DNA of 64,000 bases from Symsagittifera roscoffensis (taxonomy: Eukaryota > Xenacoelomorpha > Acoela > Convolutidae): NCBI RefSeq assembly GCF_963678635.1, contig NC_087067.1:35045966-35109965 (forward strand), in the 5' to 3' direction. Shown in pieces: positions 23,470 through 37,270 of the stretch. The notes beneath the pieces were generated by a model that worked only from the letters and a program-made list of their open reading frames with translations, did no database searches and was not told the DNA's origin. Position numbers and translations under genes: made by a program. Numbering within the stretch: position 1 is the first letter of the stretch; every line of letters starts with the position of its first letter.

Positions 23470-25640
23470 AAAACAAATATAATATTCGAACTAGATGCAT
23501 TATGCTTATAAATATTTTCAGTAGAATTTATATTTTGTCATTGAAGTTTTTGAACCTACAAAATTGAAACATATTTGGAGGGAGGGGAGGGCGTAAAACA
23601 TATTGCATAACTGAACCATTACTTCTACTTCAGTAGTCAAATGTATATTTGAGACCGACGTTTATTCAAAGAGGACTCATTGATCCACTTTTATGTAACT
23701 TTATTGTCAAACTTATTTTCATCTACTTTTTTCAGCTGGATTAAAACATGAAAAAGGTTTAAATGAGACCTCCTTCCAAGCATATTATTTTTAAAGATCT
23801 TACCTCATTTTCCTTCAACAAATGACCACACCAACGGTTCGTCACAGTTATTTTATTAAAAATATTTTTTCGAGATTTGTGTTTTCTAAATTACAAATTT
23901 TTCAGTTTTTCCAACAAAAGCAGCAAAAATAACGTCGGAATAAAACTTGAAACAGCATAAAACTAAACGGGTCGTCGGAACAACTAGATTTGCAATGAAC
24001 ACAATCATCTATTTATCTACTGACAAATTGTCATATCTGATCAAGGGCGGATTTAGTAGGCGTCGGCCAACTGAATCTAAAAATTGCTTAAAAGCGCCAA
24101 TGTGTGCATGATGCTTTAGAAGAATTCGGAAAATCAGTTTGGTAGATTAAATAAAAAGTGAAATGTGTTTCGAAACAAAATGTACAGTCCAAATCTCCTC
24201 AAGAACAGCAAACTTGGAACCACTTTTTGTCTTAAATATTTCAAAGTTTATACGAATCTGATTTTGTACGTTATCTGGAATTACTCTATGATTGAGCCAC
24301 TCCGGACTCAATTTCATCTGGTGCGACCAAGAGTCTTAAGCAGACCTCTTTAAAATTTAGCAAACAGAAATAAGATCAAAAACACACCACAAAAAGTTAA
24401 GAATTAGTGAAAACTTACATCCGCGTCTCAATAGGTCTAATCAATACCAACGAAAATTCAAGCTTACACAAGGTCAAAACCCGATTGGCGGACCAAGCTT
24501 CTACGTCGTGAAACAAAAAAGCAGACTGCAACGACAATTTTTCTACAAAACTATCAGGGCAGTACACTTTCTTTCACTAATATGAAATAAGAATGCTTGG
24601 AGCAGTAAAACTCATTTCCAAGATATATAATTCTCAATGATGTATAACTAGTGATAGTATAAAACCAAACCATTTTAGATCAGTCGTTTATTTATTAAAA
24701 ATCGGCAGTAACATCAAAACTTCTGTAAAATAAAAATTAATTGACTAAAAATACAAAACATAAATAGTAAATTAATTTAAAGTGCTTTTATCAAAACTAC
24801 AAATCTTCCTTGCTTTTCAAGGACTCCGGTCATCTTCAATCTTGCGTCTTTGTTTCTTCGTCCAAAACATAGCACATAATTACTCATAAAGCTAACATCA
24901 CAAATTTTATATTCTAACCATTTCGTAGATCTTTAACTTAAATCTTGTCATTATATATTCTTGTTTTAATTCAATCAAAACTTTTCTTTAAGACCAGATC
25001 TTTAAGGCAAAAGTCCATCTTTGAAAAATTGAACTTAATTTCACTTTTGTATCAATCTAAATATTTGATCATCAAGGCTTTCCTTAGATCAATTAGTTCA
25101 ACTTTGTTCCCCTTAGTCCACCTCTTAGAATTAGTGCTTAACGACCTCAAACATCGTTTCACTCTCCAGCCCTTACAAACGACCCAGAACTAGTTAAAGT
25201 TTTTGAATAACTAACCATTTTACTTAAGATAAACAGTGAAGAGCTTCGGTTACTCATCCTTCCCCTAAGCCCCTCCTCTTAATCGACCCAGGCTAATACA
25301 TATCTTAAAATACGTAGTACTTACCCTAAGGAAGATTAAATTTTCTTTTAAAACTTAACCACTCGAGAAAATATAAAATCATTCTAACGAATCGATATGC
25401 TCTCTCTCCAACCCGTCTAAACACGACAGTTTATCCCCCAGGAACAAGAGATAACCTCGCAAAAAACCAAAGGACTAATAGTTTAGGACACTGAAAACTT
25501 AACCCTTGCAATTTGCTCCCATCACTCTAACACTCAAGTCAAGAGATCAATTAGGAAACATACAAATAATATTATATCATAATTTTTTAATCAAAGAAAA
25601 AAGATACGATCTTGTAAATACACCGCCTGAACAAAGAATT
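23470..25640. other. T-box 3' flank and spacer
   Basis: AATAAA occurs at about 23939 and 24150 and could be polyadenylation signals for the T-box gene. Beyond that the sequence is AT-rich with only short open frames (for example 24165-24353, 24945-25193) that show no recognisable motif. No LTR was detected before the retroelement array. Confidence 0.45.
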
Positions 25641-25689
25641 GGATTCAAAAGATTTTAAAAAAATGAGGCAATAATCATAAAACAGAAAC

Positions 25690-28600
25690 AAATAAATATG
25701 TCAATATTTCCAAGAACACCAAACGCAGTTTTGAAATCTGACTCAACAACAAAACAAGAACTTCAAAACCTTCGAGATTTAATCCACGACAAAAGTAAAC
25801 CAGTAGACAAGTTAGTTTTCAGAATCGGAATCCACAACAGCATCATCTGTAAAAGAGAAACACATAATAAAAACATAAGAAACACATAATTCATATTTTC
25901 GCAAACCAGTACGACTCAACAATAGGAATCAACCGAAACGATATATTGAAATTTACTCATTATATAAATCCCGCACAAAAAACTGGTTCAATACGAGGAG
26001 AACTTTGGTGATGACTCTATCCTTCCCTTTGTCTTTAATCCGTTTGTTCCACTAGAGGACAAGTACATGCCGCAATCTATTCGTAAATTTAATTCAAAAA
26101 GGAGGTAGCCCATGCAAACAAAAAAATTTGAAGTAAAAATCAAAACACAATACTTGATCACTGCCTACCAGAATTCAGTAATATCACTTCCCATTACGGC
26201 ATATTTTCTAATGAAAATCTACCATCACAATAATCAAACCAACCACCACACCGAAGACAAACAGATGATATAGAATTAGATTTCCCATAAGTTGTTACCG
26301 ACTAAATTTTAAAAAAAAATAAACATTAAATTATACAAAAAGCCAACTCAATCTTCACAATTGATGTCTTTTCAATCATTCATTGGTGTAATTTTATATA
26401 AGAAACGAATGAAACCACCACAAGCATCTCGACACGAAACAATAAGACGCGAAACAAATCTTTTTAAACAATTCTTAGACTTAATTCGTGAAACACTCTC
26501 TGATAGTTAAATACCACAAATAAATAAAGTTGTTCTACAAAGAATCCTAGCATGTTTTCTTTTAGATTGTTTTCAACACAATTTAGATCTAATTGCACAA
26601 GCAAGATATAATTTTAGACCACAAACGAGTAATGAAGCAAAAATAGCATAGCAGACAAAACAGATTATGTATGGGCCGCTGAATGGTCTCATGTAATATT
26701 TTGTAACATAAAGTGCAGCATTTGCAACGATTTCCGTACACAGAGATTAATTAAGAGTAACTACATTCACAGCTAATACCACATCTTTAAATTTAAACGC
26801 AATGCCTAATGAAAGGATAAGGAACATTAGTTTTAATTCAACTTTTATATAAACACAAAAAACCCTAAATGGTACCAGAAACCTAACACAACAAGATATC
26901 TAATCCAAATTCCATGACATATTGTGAAAAAAAGAAAAAGTCGAAACACTACATATAACGAAACTACAAAGTATCTCTCCTATTCATCCAACACTTACAA
27001 TATCACATCATAAAAGCAATACTCTTTTTCCGTCAACGACATTACAAACATCAATTGTTCCAATAATTAATATGGATTATCAAACAATTAGACCAATAAT
27101 TAAAAAACGACCATCTAACAAAGACACCAACTGGAAGTAACTTTGCAAATCATAATTATGATTTTTCACCAATAATAACATTAGTAATCAAATAGCACGC
27201 CCACTCTATACAACAAAAAATCTATCTCAGGAACACAATTGTAGCCAACAGGTACCAAAAACAATATCTAATTTTAAATTTTAACGATAAAAGGAAAAAA
27301 TCAGACAGATCGCACTGAGAGTTATCCAGTTTTTCAACAAAACAAAAACAACCCAATTATTAGGCAATTCATGAGAATCCAACCACATTACTCTGCGGAG
27401 GAAGGTTTTTTTAATCAAAACGAAAAACAGTATAAAAACAATCAGCGAAAAAAATCACTGGAATGATATAGATCAGTCAGATGATTTTTTTCAACCAGAT
27501 GCTTTCGAACCTTACAGGAACTCCCAACAACCAAGACACACACAACATTAAATTTCACAAAGACAAAGTTTGGCACAAACCAATCATAATGTACAATCGC
27601 AAAACTATAAAAAAAAATAACCAAAGTTGACCACCCGAATCCATGAAAAACAAAATGCACTTACCCTATTATTTAAAACTTGAAATTTAAAAAAGTCAAC
27701 TTCAAAATTGTACACAAACACCAAACACAGCAGATTCACTCCAAATGACAATAAATCCATACGTTTTGGATGGATCATCTATAATATCTAATGAACCACT
27801 CCACGGTATTCACAGGAACAGATCCTGAATACTCAGAAGAAGACTAGTTAAACGCTGTTACAGCTAACCTAATCTTAAACATAGGACCAGAATCTATAAG
27901 CACATCACTTAATCAAATAAAGATTCATAGACGCAGTGGTACATACTAGGCTCGACGGCGCAGCCCACAAACTGTTTTAAGTTTACCCATGAAAATTATA
28001 TCCGTTTGGAATTAATTTACTCAAGAATTTTCAAAAATTTTCGTTTCTTATCAAAACAAACCACAACAAAGGATTTTATGCAACGAAGAGTGTAGACTTT
28101 TTAATTAAACAATTGAACAATTCACATTAGGAATCAAAACTCTATTACAAAAGGCCTTTTCTCTCAATACAAACGACTATAAAATTACGAAAATGAAAGA
28201 AATTCTAATGATGACTTTAACGACACCATAAGAAATTTTATTGATAAAAAGAGAGCATAGCATCACTCATCAATCCGAGAAACCGATTTAATTTTCCGAA
28301 AATAGTATTGCTGAATGCAAACAAAAACAACAAGTTAATTCAAACAGACCAAAAATACAAAAAAAAACTTTTAAATTTTTTTACCAATACATGAAAAATG
28401 GCCAGAGTTTACCAGAGAAAACCATTCAAATTAAAAATAGCTCAGGAAAACAACTCATAAATAGCTATAGTAATGATAGGTCACAAACCCCTCATTCTTA
28501 TAATTGTTGCGGAAGATCACCAGATAGACAAAACTCACATAACTGTTCACAAAACCGATATTACAGGTCAAATAGTCAAAACAATCAGTACAGAAAAAAT

Positions 28601-30755
28601 TACTCTAGACCAAAATCCAATGGAAATAACTGCTGAAATTATAAGAAAAAACGCCCATTTTTAACCCTCAGAGTAGATACTTTTCCAATGATCAATCAAG
28701 AAAATTTTTTAAACAACCACAATGGAAAATAGTCGAATAATCGTAATAGAAACTACTCTAACAGTAAATCACAAAACTATTCAAACAACAGATCGTATAA
28801 AAATAATTATTAAAATAGATCCCGTGATACTACTAAAAAAAGAAACAACAACTACCAAAACAGATTAAGAAACTATTCTCAGTTATCATACCAAAACAAC
28901 TCAAAATATTCAGATCGACAAAATCAAAACTACAAAATTAGTACGACAAAAAATCAACGACAGTTTTATCATGTACAACCTACAAATCAAACAATTCCCG
29001 AGCCTCCAGGTATTGATAACACGGAAACCTCAAGAGACAACTTAGTCAATTACACTGTGAAAGCAAATTAGGTATTAACATGTTAGAATTAGAACATGGA
29101 TACAAAACTCCAATTGATACAAGTTTTTATCAAAACGACAATCCTAATTCAAAACTTCACGAACCAAAAACAGATCATGAAAACAACATTCAAACACCCT
29201 TCATATAATCGAAAACCACTCAAATGTGAAAAACATTTACCAAAATACAGAAACCAAAGTATCCCCACCTTTAGAAAAAACTTGGACATTAACACTTCTT
29301 TTAAAAACAAATATTCCACATAACAGAATTTAAACATAATTTAGTTGAAACACCATTCATTACAAAACATATCCCAATCATTAACATTTTAAACAGCAAT
29401 TTACCAATCAAAAACAAATATACAAAACCAAATAACAAATCTATGACCTTTTTCAAGGAATAAATAAACAACCACCGTTTTTTTTCCAACTTGTATCCTA
29501 CATATATTCAATAAATGAAACAGTCAAAACCAATAACAGGGCATGCATATGATTTGTTCATCAATACACTAAGGATCAAATTACAGAAAAACTGTTAAGG
29601 TCTGACCTTGTATTCAAACCCATTCATAATTTTTTTGAGTATTAATTTTATCTATAAAAGACGCTAAAAACACAGAAACAGACAGCACTAGATAAAAATA
29701 ATAATTTGCTTTCAAAATTTGGACTCCCTTTGGGATTAATAGAATATTGCGAAACAAATGCAACCTTATAATTTACACAAGAAAAAGCATACAGAGTAAC
29801 AAAATCTCAAAATCACTAGATATTTGTCAATCATCCATCCTCAATGAAGAAATATCTATTAAAAATATTACCAATGACTCAAAATTAAACATGGAATTTT
29901 TTTCACAAAATCCCTTATTTTAAACGATTTTTTCAAATTTCAAAATACACAGATAAACAAAAATATATATTAACACTCTTTAAAGTTCAACATTCTCAAG
30001 TTAATCAGCAAGAATTTGAACAAATAGCAGTTCAATATTTGAACACCCAAGATTTCTGCTACATCAAAAAACGATGTTGGAAAAATGAATTCACTACTAC
30101 ACCTATTAATCAAACCCAACGCAGTTTTCAAAAAACAACGCACAAGTAAAACTCCAATACACATACAGAACAAAGTAAACAGACTTTATAACAATCTTGA
30201 AAACGCAAAATTATGTCACCAGTAAACAAAGAACATCAACCCAAAGGAAATACATTGATAAATCCAGTAATTAATCTCGCCAAAAGAGAATTGCTTAAAA
30301 CAATTTTAGACGCACAATAGCTAAACTTTCCAATTGATAATCAAAATGCAATTGGCCCATAGATTTGATACGGGTCATACTCGCAAAAACTAATGGAAAC
30401 TATTATACCACCGCAAATAAGGATAGTGCATATAATCAGATACCTCTAGATGAACAATCACGTCATTTGACACAATTGTTATTGGAAACCAACACTAAGA
30501 ATTCATTAGCCAATTTTATGACAAATCTATAGGACCAGCAAATTTTTTGCACTTACCAGTACTAATCTAAGCAAAAATGTCCATAAAACATAGACAATGT
30601 TTTAACACAATCAGAAACAAAACATGAAAGGTTCGAAACTGTAGATAAATGCCAACAAATCTCATTAAAAGAAAATATGAAAGCAGCCCAGATGAATCGC
30701 ATTTTCTCCTAAATCGTGCAAAATTCTTTGAACATATTATCGAAGGGGATCGGAG
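25690..30755 (+). pseudogene. Array block 1: gag to RT, 3' truncated
   Basis: Starts with a 63-codon open piece (25698-25889) that reads like a gag N-terminus. Gag core follows (STVFTGTDPEYSEED near 27803, LQKAFSLNTNDYK near 28150), then an Asn/Ser/Tyr/Arg-rich gag C-terminal region (28391-28950), a protease/linker region and RT to ~30755. RT active site at ~30593 reads IDNVLTQSETKHE. The copy breaks off near CGAAGGGG and is fused to a gag fragment, which removes ~1.4 kb including RNase H compared with block 3. Confidence 0.75.
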
Positions 30756-31993
30756 AAAACAATGTAGGTTTTTCGGAAACTAGTAGACAAATTAAAACAA
30801 GCTGAAATCAAAACGAAACAAGAGGAAACAAAAATTATAAAAGTACAATACGTAAATAATGTACAGGAAACAGCATCACAAATAAATATTATTCAAGACT
30901 AGGACAACGAAATAGCACAAACAATTACTCAAATCCTGAACATCTATGAGAGAACCCAAAAATTAAAAGAAAACAACCATGGTTTAAATATTGAAGCAGA
31001 TACGGCAATAGCATTGCTGAATGCAGACAAAAACAACAAGATAATTCAAATAAACCAAAGAAAACCATTCAAAGAAAACCAAAGAAAACCATTCAAAATC
31101 AAAATAGCTCAGGTAAACAACTCCTAAATAGCTATAGTAATGATAGAGCACAATTCCCTTGTTTTAAAAATTTTTGCGAAAGACCACCAGATAGACAATA
31201 TTCACATGACTGTTAACAAAACCGATATTACAGGTCCAATAGTCAGAACAATCAGTACAGAATAAATTACTCTAGATCAAAATGCAATGAAGTAACTGCT
31301 CAAATTATAAGAAAAACCGCCCATATTTAAACCCTCAAAGTAGATACTATTCCAATGATCAATCAAGGAATTTTTTCAAACAACCACAATTGAAAATAGT
31401 CGAATAATTGTCGAATTATTAAAATAGATCACTTGATACTACTAAAAAAAAGAAAAAACATCTACCAAAACAGATTAAGAAACTATTCTCAGTTATCATA
31501 CCAAAACAACTCAAAATATTTAGATCGACAAAATCAAAACTACAAAATTAGTACAACAAAAAATCAACGACAGTTCTATCATGTACAATCTACAAATGAA
31601 ACAATTCCCGAGCCTCCAGGTATTGATAACATGGAAACCTCAAGAAACAACTAAATCAATTAAACTGTGAAAGCAAAATAGTTATTAACATGTTAGAATT
31701 AGAACATGGATACAAAACTCCAATTGATACAAGTTTTTATCAAAATGACAATCCTAATTCAAAATTTCACGAATCAAAAACAGATCATGAAAACAACATA
31801 CAAACACCCTTCATATAATCGAAAACCACTCAAATGTAAAAACATTTACCAAAATACACAAATCAAAGTATCCCCACCTATAGAAAAAACTTGGACAATA
31901 CCACTTCTTTTAAAAAGTCATAAAACCCAAAAAATTCAACCAACAAGGAACAAAGTAAATTATTCTAAAACCCTTTAAACAAATATTCCACAT
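30756..31993 (+). pseudogene. Array block 2: internal gag fragment
   Basis: Corresponds to about 37610-38910. It runs from the FSETSRQIKTS gag region through the broken knuckle (TAT TGA AGC, ~30988) and the EPPGID region (~31610) to the beginning of pol. It stops at CCACATAAC and joins directly to upstream gag sequence of block 3. Confidence 0.7.
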
Positions 31994-34900
31994 AACTAGC
32001 AGTGTTTTTTTATAGATTATTTTCAACACAATTTAGATCTAATTGCACAAGCAAGAAAAAATTTTAGACCACAAACAAGCAATGAAGCAAAAATAGCAGA
32101 CATAACAGATTATGTATGGGCCGCTGAATGGTCTCATGTAATATTTTGTAACATAAAGTGCAGCATTTGCAACGATTTCCGTACACAGAGATTAATTAAG
32201 AGTAACTACATTCACGGCTAATACCACATCTTTAAATTTAAACGCAATGCTTAATGAAAGGATAAGAAACATTAGTTTTAATTCAACTTTTATTTAAACA
32301 CAAAAAACCCTAAATGGTACCAGAAACCTAACACAACAAGATATCTAATCCAAATTCCATGACATTTTGTGAAGAAAAGAAAAAGTCGAAACACTACATA
32401 TAACGAAACTACAAAGTATCTCTCCTATTCATCCAACACTTACAATATCACATCATAAAAGCAATACTCTTTTTCCGTCAACGACATTACAAACATCAAT
32501 TGTTCCAATAATTCATATGGATTATCAAACAATTAGACCAATAACTAAAAAACGACCATCTAACAAAGACACCAACTGGAAGTAACTTTGCAAATCATAA
32601 TTATGATTTTTCACCAATAATAACATTAGTAATCAAATAGCACGCCCACTCTATACAACAAAAAATCTATCTCAGGAACACAATTGTAGCCAACAGGTAC
32701 CAAAAACAATATCTAATTTTGTAAATTTTAACGATAAAACAAAAACAACCCATTTAACAGGCAATTCATGAGAATCCAACCACATTACTCAGCGGATGAA
32801 GGTTTTTTTTATCAAAACCAAAAACAGTAGAAAAACAATCAACGAAAAAAAAACACTGAAATTATATAGATCAGTCAGATGATTTTTTTCAACCAGATGC
32901 TTTCGAACCTTACAGGAACTCCCAACAACCAAGACACACACAACATTAATTTTCACAAAGACAAAGTTTGGCACAAACCAATAAAAATGTGCAATCGCAA
33001 AACTATAAAAAAAAATAACCAAAGTTGCCCACCCGAATCCATGAAAAACAAAATGCACTTACCCTATTATTTAAAACTTGAAATTTAAAAAAGTCATCTT
33101 AAAAATTGTACACAAACACCAAACACAGCAGAATCACTCCAAATGACAATGAATCCATACGTTATGGATGGATCATCTATAATATCTAATAAACCACTCC
33201 ACGGTATTCACAGGAACAGATCCTGAATACTTAGAAGAAAACTAGTTAAACGCTGTTACAGCTAACCTAATCTTAAACATAGGACCAGAATCTAATAGCA
33301 CATCAGTTAATCAAATAAAGATTCATAGACGCAATGGTACATACTACGCTCGACGGCGCAGCCCACAAAATGTTTTTAGTTTACCCATAAAAATTATATC
33401 CGTTTGGAATTAATTTACTCAAGAATTTTCAAAAATATTCGTTTCTTATCAAAACAAACAACATCAAAGGATTTTATGCAACAAAGAGTGTAGACTTTTT
33501 AATGAAACAATTAAACAATTCACATTAGGAATCGAAACTCTATTACAAAAGGCTTTTTCTCTCAATACAAACGACTAAAAAATTACGAAAATGAAAGAAG
33601 TTATAATGATGACTTTAACGACACCATAAAAAAATTTATTGATAAAAAGAGAGCATCACATCACTCATCAATCCGAGAAACCAATTTAATTTTCCGAAAA
33701 TAGTATTGCTGAATGCAAATAAAAACAAACAAGTTAATTCAAACAGACAAAAAATACAAAAAAAAAACACTTTCAAATTTTTTTACCAATACATGAAATA
33801 AGACCAGAGTTTACCAGAGAAAACCATTCAAATTAATAATAGCTCAGGAAAACAACTCCTAAATAGCTATAGTAATGATAGGTCACAATCCCCTCATTCT
33901 TATAATTGTTGCGGAAGGTCACCAGATAGACAAAACTCATATAACTGTTCACAAAACCGATATTACAGGTCAAATAGTCAAAACGATCAGTACAGAATAA
34001 ATTACTCTAGACCAAAATCCAATGGAAGTAACTGCTGAAATTATAAGAAAAAACGCCCATATTTAATCCTCAGAGTAGATACTATTCCAATGATCAATCA
34101 AGAAAACTTTTCAAACAACCACAATGGAAAATAGTCGAATAATCGTAATAGAAACTACTCTAACAGTAAATCACAAAACTATTCAAACAACAGATCGTAT
34201 AAAAATAATTATTAAATTAGATCCCGTGATACTACTAAAAAAAGAAACAACAACTACCAAAACAGATTAAGAAACTATTCTCAGTTATCATACCAAAACA
34301 ACTCAAAATATTCAGATCGACAAAATCAAAACTACAAAATTAGTACAACAAAAAATCAACGACAGTTCTATCATGTTCAATCTACAAATGAAACAATTCC
34401 CGAGCCTCCAGGTATTGATAACACGGAAACCTCAAGAGACAACTAAGTCAATTACACTGTGAAAGCAAATTAGGTATTAACATGTTAGAATTAGAACATG
34501 GATACAAAACTCCAATTGATACAAGTTTTTATCAAAATGACAAACCTAATTCAAAATTTCACGAATCAAAAACAGATCATCAAAACAACATACAAACACC
34601 CTTCATATAATCGAAAACCACTCAAATGTGAAAAACATTTACCAAAATACAGAAACCAAAGTATCCCCACCTATAGAAAAAGCTTGGACAATACCACTTC
34701 TTTTAAAAAGTCATAAAACCCAAAAACTTCAACCAACAAGGAATAAAAAAATTATTCTAAGATTTTTTAAACAAATATTCCACATAACAGAATTTAAACT
34801 TAATTTAGTTGAAACACCATTCATTACAAAACATATGCCAACCATTAACATTTTAAACAGCAATTTACCAATCAAAAACAAATCTATGACCTTTTTCAAG

Positions 34901-36773
34901 GAATAAATCAACAACCACCAATTTTTCCAACTTGTATCTTACATATATTCCATAAATGAAACAGTCAAAACCAATAACAGGGCATGCATATGATTTGTTC
35001 ATCAATACACTAAGGATCAAATTACAGAAAAACTGTTAAGGTCTGAACTTGAATTCAAACCCATTCATAAATTTTTTGAGAAATAATTTTATCTATAACG
35101 TTAAAAACACAGAAACAGACAGCACTACAAAAAAATAATAATTTGCTTTCAAAATTTGGACTCCCCTCAGGATTAATAGAATCTTGCGAAACAAATGCAA
35201 CCTTATAATCTACGCAAGAAAAAGCAAACAGAGTAACAATATCTCAAAACCACTAGATATTTGTCAATCATCCATCCTTAATGAAAAAATATCTATTAAA
35301 AATATTACCAATGACTCAAAATAAAACACGGATTTTTTTAAACAAAATCCCTTATTTCAAACAATCTTTTCAAATTTCAAAATACACAGATGAACAAAAA
35401 TATATCTTGACAGTCTTTAAAGTTCAACATTCTCAAGTTAATCAGCAAGAATTTGAACAAATAGCAGTTCAATATTCGAACACCCAAGATTTCTGCTACA
35501 TCAAAAAATGATGCTGGAAAAATGAATTCACTACTACACCTATTAATCAAACCCAACGCAGTTTTCAAAAAACAACGCACAAGTAAAACTCCAATACACA
35601 TTCAGAACAAAGTAAACAGACATTATAACAATCTTGAAAACGCGAAATTATCTCACCAGTAAGCAAAGAACATCAACCCAAAGGAAATACATTTATAAAT
35701 CCAATAATTATTCTCGCCAAAAGAGAATTGCTTAAGACAGTTTTAGACGCACAATAGCTAAACTTTCCAATTGATTAATCAAAATGCAATTGGCCCAAAG
35801 AACTGATACGGGTCATACTCGCAAAAATTAATGGACACTTTTATACCACCGCAAATAAGGATAGTGCATATAATCAGATACCTCTAGATAAAAAATCACG
35901 TCGCTTGACACAATTGTTATTGGAAACCAACACTAAGAATTCATTAGCCAATTTTATGACAAATCTATAGGACCAGCAGATTTTCTGCACTCACTAGTAC
36001 TAATCTAAGCAAAAATGTCAATAAAACATAGACAATGCTTTAATACAATCACAAACAAAACATGAAATGTTCGAATCTGTGGATAATTGCCAACAAATCT
36101 CATTAAAAGAAAATATGAAAGCAGCCCCGGATGAATCGCATTTTCTCCTAAATCTTGTAAAATTCTTTGAACATATTATCGAAGAGGCCATAAAACCGCC
36201 CTTGAAATAACAAAAGATGCAATTTTGAAACTCCAACCAGTGTCGAAAGAAAATAATCCAAGAACTCTTTGGAATCCTAAGCTTTCTAGGTAAATAAGTT
36301 TTTATAATGCAATTATATCTCAGATCATTCTTTAACATTCTTGGTTAACAAAACAATTTTGAGTGGACTTTAAACATCAGAAACGCTTCGATTAAATCAA
36401 AACCCTTCTCACGGAACAAATTTCCAACACAATTTGAGACTCAAACTAAGCATTTTACGCTATGTGCGGTGATTCCAACTTTGGAACTGGCGCAGTTCTT
36501 TTGCAATTACCCCAAGGCACCAACAAAATGAAGCTAATATCAGTAAATTTAATTTTTTTTTACAAGCAGATTTAAAAATCTCCGCACTCATGAGAGAGGG
36601 TACAACCATCATATATATATATATATATATATAAATATATATGACAGAACTTTGGTACTGTTCTTTTGCAATTACCCCAAGGCACCAACAAAATGAGGCT
36701 AATATCAGTAAATTTAATTTTTTTTACAAGCAGATTTAAAAATCTCCGCACTCATGAGAGAGGGTACAACCAT

Positions 36774-36842
<69 letters not shown>

Positions 36843-37270
36843 TTACAAAATAAAAACTCCTAATTCTTAAATCAAAATATCCAACAGTTTTTCTTGCAGA
36901 TCATAAACTCATAATTTTTTTCCTCACACAAAAACCTAATTCTAACCAAAGAGTATAGAGAATTCAACTAATTTTACTGAAATTGATAAACCTACATATA
37001 TTTTGGACACTTAGTCCAAATACAGCCCCCGAGCTACTTGCACGAAAACCAACCGTTGAAATACCAAAAAATATAAAACTGTTTCTCACAAAAGACAAAT
37101 CAACACATTGACTAGGAAGTAAATACGCAGTCAAAATTGACTCTGATACTAGACAGATCAATACTTCAGAACTTTTTATACAAAAGGACATATAATATAT
37201 CAGAAAACAAAACATATTCAAATTTCAAACAAATATTCTATTTTCCAAAAGCATCATTTTGTAACAAAGT
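31994..37270 (+). pseudogene. Array block 3: longest gag-pol copy
   Basis: Parallels block 1 at an offset of ~5.4 kb, with long nearly identical stretches (for example 32500-32720 against 27061-27300). It then continues into RNase H: CGDSNFGTGAVLLQLPQGTN (36465 on) and DHKLIIFFLTQKPNSN (36898 on), then a linker (SPNTAPELLARK). RT active site at ~36029 reads IDN. The RNase H region carries a local tandem duplication with AT expansion. Confidence 0.78.
36484..36842 (+). repeat. ~175-bp tandem duplication ending in (AT)n tracts
   Basis: The phrase GGTACTGTTCTTTTGC / GGAACTGGCGCAGTTC through GGTACAACCATCATA is present twice (36484-36650 and 36652-36842). Each copy ends in an alternating AT microsatellite: ~26 bp in the first and ~58 bp in the second. 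Blocks 4 and 5 have only one copy with a short ATATATATA (about 40753 and 44595). Confidence 0.85.

Noticed and set aside
36666-36863. Frame encoding an Ile-Tyr repeat
   Set aside because: Product of the (AT)n tract inside decayed RNase H sequence.
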